Part shown: positions 6,111 to 9,122 of the stretch, one piece after another
How positions within the stretch are numbered: position 1 is the stretch's first letter
Layout of the letters: each line of letters opens with the position of its first letter
NCBI GenBank assembly: GCA_016199685.1
Contig: JACQGD010000087.1
Location: forward strand, 1-9,122
Origin: Candidatus Saccharimonadota bacterium
GTDB lineage: Bacteria > Patescibacteriota > Saccharimonadia > Saccharimonadales > Saccharimonadaceae
Reading direction: 5' to 3'
DNA length: 9,122 nucleotides
Translations under genes and position numbers: made by a program
The notes under the pieces: model-generated
Database searches by the model: none
What the model saw: only the letters and a program-made list of their open reading frames with translations
Told to the model about the DNA's origin: nothing

Positions 6111-6200
6111 GGAGAGGTGCCCGAGTGGTTGAAGGGAACGGTCTTGAAAACCGTCGAGCCGGCAACGGTTCCGAGAGTTCGAATCTCTCTCTCTCCGCCA
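6111..6200 (+). tRNA. tRNA-Ser, anticodon UGA
   Basis: 90 nt with encoded CCA. Acceptor GGAGAGG pairs with TCTCTCC (one G-U). Anticodon stem ACGGT/ACCGT encloses loop CTTGAAA, anticodon TGA. The long class II variable arm GAGCCG-GCAA-CGGTTC is typical of tRNA-Ser. T-arm GAGAG-TTCGAAT-CTCTC. A weak promoter (TCGACT, 17 bp, TACCAT) overlaps the end of comF. It may also be read through from comF. Confidence 0.96.
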
Positions 6201-6201
6201 G

Positions 6202-6236
6202 AGAAAATACGCAACATAACAGTTGCGTATTTTCTA
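6202..6236 (+). terminator. Terminator after tRNA-Ser(UGA)
   Basis: A perfect 14-bp stem (6202-6215 with 6222-6235) with loop ATAACA begins two bases after the CCA. The descending arm ends in a T-run (TATTTTCT). Confidence 0.85.
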
Positions 6237-6259
6237 TTGCAGACCTTTTGCGCTCCCCC

Positions 6260-6288
6260 TAGTCAACCCCATCGTTTTTTGATACAAT
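6260..6288 (+). promoter_or_regulatory. Extended -10 promoter for the leader RNA and tRNA-Ser(GCU)
   Basis: TAGTCA (6260-6265, four of six), 17-bp spacer, TGA-TACAAT (TG at 6280-6281, hexamer 6283-6288, five of six). RNA would start near 6295, about 150 nt before the mature tRNA. Confidence 0.6.
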
Positions 6289-6293
6289 AATCC

Positions 6294-6444
6294 GAGCTGA
6301 GAGTTGTACTAAACCTACAATCTCAAGCATAAGCCGAGGGCGTACCCAAGTGGCTTCTGCGTGAAACGCAAATCATGTGATGGAAACCATCCCGCGATCT
6401 CGTGGATCACAGAAAGTTACCAATCTACGCGCTACACCCGATAC
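6294..6444 (+). ncRNA. Structured leader or small RNA upstream of tRNA-Ser(GCU)
   Basis: Between the promoter and the tRNA lie about 150 nt without a plausible ORF but rich in hairpins. The first is a long stem (6296-6308 with 6316-6328, two single-base bulges, loop CTAAACC). Then come TGCG/CGCA (6358-6361, 6367-6370), GATGG-AAA-CCATC (6379-6391), and CCGCG-ATCT-CGTGG (6392-6405) flanked by GTGAT/ATCAC. Positions 6342-6356 repeat exactly 15 bases of the position-8 to D-arm region of the tRNA that follows, preceded by GAGGG as in its acceptor. No anticodon arm or T-arm follows, so it is not an intact tRNA. It may be a decayed tRNA copy, a 5' leader removed by RNase P, or an independent RNA. 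I do not recognise a known family. Confidence 0.4.
6342..6356 (+). repeat. Partial copy of tRNA-Ser(GCU) D-arm
   Basis: Fifteen bases, GTACCCAAGTGGCTT, are identical to 6451-6465 inside tRNA-Ser(GCU), 109 bp downstream. The GGG needed to close the D-stem is absent in this copy. Confidence 0.7.
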
Positions 6445-6537
6445 GGAGGGGTACCCAAGTGGCTTAAGGGGATGGTTTGCTAAATCATTAGTCCGGAGAG
6501 ATCTGGAGCGGGAGTTCGAATCTCCCCTCCTCCGCCA
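6445..6537 (+). tRNA. tRNA-Ser, anticodon GCU
   Basis: 93 nt with encoded CCA. Acceptor GGAGGGG pairs with CTCCTCC (one G-U). Anticodon stem ATGGT/ATCAT encloses loop TTGCTAA, anticodon GCT. Class II variable arm TCCGG-AGAGAT-CTGGA. T-arm GGGAG-TTCGAAT-CTCCC. It reads AGC and AGU codons and complements the UGA-anticodon gene upstream. The 3' CCA is also part of the terminator stem. Confidence 0.95.
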
Positions 6538-6576
6538 AGTAAAAGAGACATGCGGCTGCATGTCTCTTTTACTTGG
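6535..6576 (+). terminator. Long perfect terminator hairpin overlapping the tRNA CCA
   Basis: A perfect 19-bp stem (6535-6553 with 6558-6576, loop GGCT). The ascending arm begins with the CCA of tRNA-Ser(GCU), and the descending arm carries CTCTTTTACTTGG. The T-run is inside the arm, not after it, so termination would occur within the stem or the hairpin may mainly guide 3' processing. Confidence 0.72.
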
Positions 6577-6688
6577 ATGTAGGTATTTATAGTGAGTAGC
6601 TTCTTATGGGACGAATAGGTCAAAAATACATTTATTTTTAAACAAGCCTATGCTTGCATAAAGTACGCATCTGTTAGATATTCATACA
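6577..6688. other. AT-rich intergenic region with a candidate promoter
   Basis: No gene seen. TTGCAT (6654-6659), a 17-bp spacer and GATATT (6677-6682) precede the next gene, with the hexamer ending six bases before its ATG. A weak AT-rich inverted repeat (AAAAATA/TATTTTT within ATAGG/CCTAT, about 6616-6650) lies upstream of it. Confidence 0.45.
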
Positions 6689-7222
6689 ATGTCCTACGAA
6701 AACGCAAAACTAGTACTGAGTGGCGGTGTCGCATCCACGCCATTTCTCCATGAAATCTTTGAACTAGCAGGAACTGATACTCCTCAGATCGTTTTCGACG
6801 GTTCACCGTGTGTCTCGCAGGAAAGTCTCGATAAAAAGCGAAAAATGTGGAAGCATGTTTGCGAAGAGTTTCAATTACCTGAACCTCGGTGGATTCAAGA
6901 TGATGTCAGCGAACCGCTTTCCTGTGGTAAAACTAATGCCCTTCTCGATAATGCCGACGTATTCTATGTAACAGGTGGTGCGAGCAGAAAAGCAATCTCG
7001 CAGTGGAATAAAGCCGGGTTGACGAAAGATATTAAAGACCGTGTCCTCGATGGCCATGTAACTGCGCTCGTGTGCATAGATGGCATTGCGCAAGTACGTG
7101 ATATTACTCCTCTCTCACGGGTTGGTCAAGGATTTGGTGCAAATGTGTACCTCTATTTCGATAGCATCCGCGAGCCACGTAAACTCTGCGACGGTGACCT
7201 GATTCCACTTAATCAAATGTAA
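6689..7222 (+). CDS. Peptidase S51 (PepE)-like protein lacking the catalytic serine motif
   Basis: 177 residues. The pattern VLSGGVAS (9-16), NADVFYVTGGASRKAISQW (88-106), NKAGLTKDIKDRVLDG (107-122) follows the peptidase E/cyanophycinase (S51) layout, where a GG-turn and a W/GL helix precede the nucleophile elbow G-x-S-A-G. Here that position reads LVCIDGIAQ (127-135), so the serine is absent. It may be a non-peptidase relative that binds a ligand or peptide, or a very distant family. At 177 residues it is shorter than typical PepE (near 230), mainly at the C-terminus. The family assignment is from motif memory. No Shine-Dalgarno site precedes the ATG, and the -10-like GATATT six bases before it suggests a leaderless message. 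Monocistronic by layout. Confidence 0.6.
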   Translation: MSYENAKLVLSGGVASTPFLHEIFELAGTDTPQIVFDGSPCVSQESLDKKRKMWKHVCEEFQLPEPRWIQDDVSEPLSCGKTNALLDNADVFYVTGGASRKAISQWNKAGLTKDIKDRVLDGHVTALVCIDGIAQVRDITPLSRVGQGFGANVYLYFDSIREPRKLCDGDLIPLNQM

Positions 7223-7256
7223 GTGACGACAACTCTATTATCTTAGACAATGCTCA

Positions 7257-7265
7257 TGCTATACT
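7257..7265 (+). promoter_or_regulatory. Extended -10 promoter, leaderless geometry
   Basis: TGC-TATACT (TG at 7257-7258, hexamer 7260-7265, five of six) ends exactly six bases before the ATG at 7272. No Shine-Dalgarno site is present in between. A good -35 at 17 bp is not seen, as often tolerated with a TGn extension. Confidence 0.62.
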
Positions 7266-7271
7266 GATGGT

Positions 7272-8135
7272 ATGCAACCAGAAAACCAGCCTGGCAATCC
7301 TATTCCACCAGCTCCGCAGGCGCCGCAACCAGCACCTCCGCAGCCGATGTATCAACCTGCTCTGCAGCAGCCTTTTTCCGCGCCATCGCAAGCTCCACAA
7401 CCTTCAGCAGCACCACCTGTTGCTGTACCTGTACAGCCGCAACCAGCACCTCCGCAACAACCGTATGCTCAAGCTCGGCCTACTAGTCCACCAGCGCCAG
7501 CCCAATTTACACCAGAATCACAACAAGCCTTCCAGCAGGAACCTGAAAAAGCGCCAGCCTCACCTGTCGCTCCAGAGGCACTTGGAAGTGTTGCCGTCGC
7601 TGACCAAGTGGAAGGTGGATATGGATACGAAGCCGGCGAAGACGAGCTACCTCTTGAAGAAGATGAAATTGATCTTAGCGAACCCGTGACGTGGCAAGCA
7701 AAAGAATTTATTCATCAAGAAAAAGGCGCTACGTGGTTTATTGTCTTCGCAGTCGTGATTGCGGTACTTATAGCTGTCGCAATTTTCCTTATGGACTCAC
7801 CGTCATTCGCCATCCTTCTTGTTGTTATTGCAGTGACGATCGTTGTCCTTTCTAAGCGGCCTCCCCGAGTCATGGACTATTCACTGTCAGAAGACGGTCT
7901 CCATATCGATAGTACGACGCACAAATATGAAGATTTCAAATCATTTGGCGTCATTCGTGATGGTGCAGAGTATTCGATTATGCTCATTCCTAGGCGACGA
8001 TTCTTACCAGGTATCACCGTATACTTCCCTGAGGAAGCTGGCGAAGACATCGTCGATGTTCTCGGCTCACGTCTCCCTATGCGAGACCTTCATCTTGATG
8101 TTGTCGACAAAATTGTTCGCAAACTTCGTCTTTAG
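7272..8135 (+). CDS. Pro/Gln-rich two-helix membrane protein with C-terminal PH-like domain
   Basis: 287 residues. Residues 1-100 are almost entirely Pro, Gln and Ala (disordered), and 115-138 are acidic (GEDELPLEEDEIDLSE). A short W-x-A-K-E-F motif (141-146) leads into two membrane helices (about 154-173 and 178-194) closed by KRPPR. The rest (200-287) alternates short strands, SLSEDGLHI, YEDFKSFGVI, YSIMLIPRRRF, ITVYFPEE, and ends in a basic helix, in the style of bacterial PH-like domains. I recall similar proteins in CPR genomes but know no function. Both ends should face the cytoplasm by the positive-inside rule. Two 21-bp exact repeats (7322-7342, 7436-7456) show how the Pro/Gln tract may have grown. 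An overlapping frame starting at ATG 7267 is a shadow. The promoter suggests leaderless start. Confidence 0.8.
   Translation: MQPENQPGNPIPPAPQAPQPAPPQPMYQPALQQPFSAPSQAPQPSAAPPVAVPVQPQPAPPQQPYAQARPTSPPAPAQFTPESQQAFQQEPEKAPASPVAPEALGSVAVADQVEGGYGYEAGEDELPLEEDEIDLSEPVTWQAKEFIHQEKGATWFIVFAVVIAVLIAVAIFLMDSPSFAILLVVIAVTIVVLSKRPPRVMDYSLSEDGLHIDSTTHKYEDFKSFGVIRDGAEYSIMLIPRRRFLPGITVYFPEEAGEDIVDVLGSRLPMRDLHLDVVDKIVRKLRL
7322..7342 (+). repeat. 21-bp direct repeat, copy 1 in Pro/Gln tract
   Basis: Identical to 7436-7456 and in the same reading frame. It encodes the PQPAPPQ unit of the disordered N-terminus. Confidence 0.75.
7436..7456 (+). repeat. 21-bp direct repeat, copy 2 in Pro/Gln tract
   Basis: Identical to 7322-7342, 114 bp away (a multiple of three), so the frame is kept. 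Confidence 0.75.
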
Positions 8136-8149
8136 TACTCGCTTCCTTC

Positions 8150-8179
8150 TTGCATTCACAGAGGTATTTATGCTACAAT
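8150..8179 (+). promoter_or_regulatory. Extended -10 promoter of tRNA-Arg
   Basis: TTGCAT (8150-8155, four of six), 18-bp spacer, TGC-TACAAT (hexamer 8174-8179, five of six). RNA starts near 8186, 87 nt before the mature tRNA. Confidence 0.66.
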
Positions 8180-8185
8180 ATCGTT

Positions 8186-8272
8186 TGTTCGTGTCGCATT
8201 TATTGCGACCAGGAAGCACCTTCTAGTTACACGAAGCGTGGCCGCATGACTAGTTCAGGCGACTGCGTGTAT
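8186..8272 (+). ncRNA. Foldable leader of the tRNA-Arg transcript
   Basis: No ORF seen. A perfect 7-bp outer stem (8188-8194 with 8229-8235) encloses CGCA-TTTAT-TGCG (8195-8207) and a small GAAG/CTTC hairpin, so a three-way junction is possible. Further down, ACTAGTTC (8249-8256) repeats the T-stem start of the tRNA (8322-8329). It may simply be the 5' leader cut off by RNase P. Confidence 0.35.
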
Positions 8273-8349
8273 GGACCCGTAGCTCAGCTGGATAGAGCGT
8301 CGGCTTGCGGAGCCGAAGGCCACTAGTTCGAATCTAGTCGGGTTCACCA
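8273..8349 (+). tRNA. tRNA-Arg, anticodon GCG
   Basis: 77 nt with encoded CCA. Acceptor GGACCCG/CGGGTTC (one G-U), D-stem GCTC/GAGC, anticodon stem TCGGC/GCCGA with loop TTGCGGA, anticodon GCG at 34-36, variable AGGCC, T-arm ACTAG-TTCGAAT-CTAGT. The cloverleaf is complete. GCG reads CGC and CGU. Most bacteria use ACG edited to inosine for these codons. Confidence 0.93.
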
Positions 8350-8359
8350 AAATTATATA

Positions 8360-8392
8360 AAAAAACTACCTCTTTAAATGAGGTAGTTTTTT
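8360..8392. terminator. Bidirectional terminator between tRNA-Arg and the DUF4190-type gene
   Basis: A perfect 13-bp stem, six A then CTACCTC (8360-8372) against GAGGTAG then six T (8380-8392), loop TTTAAAT. The A and T runs make it active in both directions. It lies between tRNA-Arg and the minus-strand gene ending at 8443. Confidence 0.88.
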
Positions 8393-8442
8393 GTTATCAA
8401 GACAAACAAGACAGTAAATAACTTACGTTATATTAAATACTG

Positions 8443-8841
8443 TTAAAGGCTACTGCGAGAATCATCTCGATAGTATCGATCGTTATACTCACGACGAGGC
8501 TGCTCATTATACTGATGCCCGCGGTCGTCAGAGTTCGTATCTGAGTCGTCGTTCGTTACGGCAATTGCAATCATCACAATGAAGAAGATGACAGTGCTGA
8601 TCATAAGGAGTGTACTGATGATACCGGTTACAAGTCCAGCGATGCTAAATCCACGATTTTCTTTGTAGCGCCGCATGCCAATTACGCCGAGAATAATCGC
8701 TGCAATACCAAGAAACCACATAAAAGTGAGAAGCGAAACGACACCGAGCACGAGGGCGATAATTGGAATGCTATTGGCCGCATCTGTTTTAACTTGCGGA
8801 GCAGGCGTGGGGGTTGTAGTTGTTGAGTCTTTTTTTACCAT
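8443..8841 (-). CDS. DUF4190-type small membrane protein
   Basis: 132 residues. A Thr/Pro-rich N-terminal tail (1-22) precedes helix 1 (about 25-56, IPIIALVLGVVSLL to AIILGVIG), a basic turn MRRYKENRG, then helix 2 (about 65-97, FSIAGLVTGIIST to IAIAV), and a charged Asp/Arg/Tyr tail (98-132). The LGxxG...RRYKENRGFSIAGLVTGII arrangement is the DUF4190 pattern as I remember it. That family has no known enzymatic role, and copies often sit near secretion or envelope genes. A perfect TATAAT on the minus strand (8853-8848) ends six bases before the ATG with no Shine-Dalgarno site, suggesting a leaderless message. Its transcript probably stops at the shared terminator at 8360-8392. Confidence 0.8.
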   Translation of the reverse strand: MVKKDSTTTTPTPAPQVKTDAANSIPIIALVLGVVSLLTFMWFLGIAAIILGVIGMRRYKENRGFSIAGLVTGIISTLLMISTVIFFIVMIAIAVTNDDSDTNSDDRGHQYNEQPRREYNDRYYRDDSRSSL

Positions 8842-8847
8842 ACATCC

Positions 8848-8853
8848 ATTATA
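8848..8853 (-). promoter_or_regulatory. Perfect -10 TATAAT, leaderless geometry
   Basis: TATAAT on the minus strand with exactly six bases (GGATGT) to the ATG at 8841. The -35 region is poor. The first transcribed base should be the A of the start codon. Confidence 0.66.
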
Positions 8854-8906
8854 TCGTCTTACGTTACGAGTTGGCTGACATTGTTGTTTAATCCCTGAGA
8901 GAATCC

Positions 8907-9095
8907 ATGTGTTTCCTGGTTGACGGCGGAGATACGCAGGAAAGTACCAACTCCATTATGTCGGCACTGCTCGGGTCTTGGTTCATAGATGTATCGAGTA
9001 TGATTTCAGGCTTCTTTTCTACTATTGCTGCCCTACCTATTATCGGATGCTTCATCGTGTTCATCTCGGAGCGATCCAAAAAACAGCTTCCATAG
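8907..9095 (+). CDS. Doubtful small membrane ORF
   Basis: 62 residues. The first half is polar (MCFLVDGGDTQESTNS) and the second has a hydrophobic stretch (about 32-53) ending in basic SERSKKQ, which would suit a single-pass membrane protein with a cytoplasmic tail. The only ribosome-like signal is a weak GAGAGA eight bases upstream. A possible promoter (TTACGA, 17 bp, TTTAAT at 8887-8892) would start RNA near 8899. An opposite-strand frame over the same bases (9079-8888) has no such features and I leave it out. It could be real, or chance in a 280-bp intergenic stretch. Confidence 0.33.
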   Translation: MCFLVDGGDTQESTNSIMSALLGSWFIDVSSMISGFFSTIAALPIIGCFIVFISERSKKQLP

Positions 9096-9105
9096 AGCTC
9101 TATGG
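9090..9105. promoter_or_regulatory. 16-bp perfect palindrome, possible operator
   Basis: CCATAGAGCTCTATGG is fully self-complementary and overlaps the TG of an extended -10 candidate just downstream. A dimeric repressor site is possible. No T-run follows, so it is unlikely to be a terminator. Confidence 0.4.
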
Positions 9106-9111
9106 TAAAAT
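9103..9111 (+). promoter_or_regulatory. Extended -10 candidate at right edge
   Basis: TGG-TAAAAT (hexamer 9106-9111, five of six). No good -35 is visible. RNA would start near 9118 and serve a gene outside the window. Confidence 0.35.
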
Positions 9112-9122
9112 TATTGAAGCGT

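Noticed and set aside
6336..6444. Third tRNA-Ser gene or tRNA with intron
   Set aside because: Only the acceptor-like GAGGG and D-arm start are present. No closing D-stem, anticodon arm, TTCGAAT T-loop or CCA can be placed before 6444.
6087..6592. Short ORFs on both strands over the tRNA-Ser region
   Set aside because: They run through two complete tRNA genes and their terminators. Translations such as GYPSGLRGWFAKSLVRR are typical artefacts of translating tRNA sequence.
8411..8443. Inverted repeat ACAGTA/TACTGT with inner TAAC/GTTA as terminator of the DUF4190-type gene
   Set aside because: Short, interrupted arms and no T-run. The symmetric hairpin at 8360-8392 is the better terminator for both strands.
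8888..9079. 63-residue minus-strand frame
   Set aside because: No ribosome site, no domain and no hydrophobic pattern; it mirrors the plus-strand ORF, which itself is doubtful.

Overview
The window looks like a chromosomal segment of a small-genome Patescibacteria/CPR bacterium, most likely a Candidatus Saccharibacteria (TM7) relative. This rests on the tandem array of small TrbC/VirB2-like proteins next to a VirB6/TrbL-like protein, compact gene packing, a ComF homologue with UGA used as a normal stop, and several apparently leaderless promoters. I could run no database search, so the taxonomy is inference from gene content and remembered family features. UGA ends comF and pilin-like gene 2, which argues against the UGA-recoding lineages (Gracilibacteria, Absconditabacteria).

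Left part (1-4814): a type IV secretion-like locus. A minus-strand polytopic VirB6/TrbL-like gene runs off the left edge. Diverging from it are seven consecutive plus-strand genes. Each carries the same two-helix VirB2/TrbC module, preceded in six of them by a clear signal peptide. The first is a 378-residue protein with an 18-cysteine exported region ahead of the helices. The first four genes are chained by stop/start overlaps, and the fifth and sixth have their own Shine-Dalgarno sites. The seventh has its own strong extended -10 promoter and ends at a perfect palindromic terminator, so it could be made separately and in larger amount. The two nearest paralogues (genes 5 and 6) share an exact 40-bp block. 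The likely product is a cell-surface or envelope-spanning apparatus with several pilin-like subunits. The ATPases (VirB4, VirD4) are not in the window.

Middle part (4815-6600): an Hsp20-type small heat-shock gene (minus) and a comF phosphoribosyltransferase gene (plus) diverge from overlapping promoters. Next come tRNA-Ser(UGA) with a terminator, an intergenic transcript with its own promoter and a copy of part of a tRNA-Ser 5' region, and tRNA-Ser(GCU), whose terminator stem runs into the tRNA 3' CCA.

Right part (6600-9122): a peptidase-S51-like protein without the catalytic serine motif, a Pro/Gln-rich two-helix membrane protein, tRNA-Arg with anticodon GCG behind a foldable leader, a DUF4190-type membrane protein (minus), a doubtful small membrane ORF, and a 16-bp palindrome with a possible promoter at the right edge. 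At four genes a -10-like hexamer sits exactly six bases before the ATG, the geometry expected for leaderless mRNAs.
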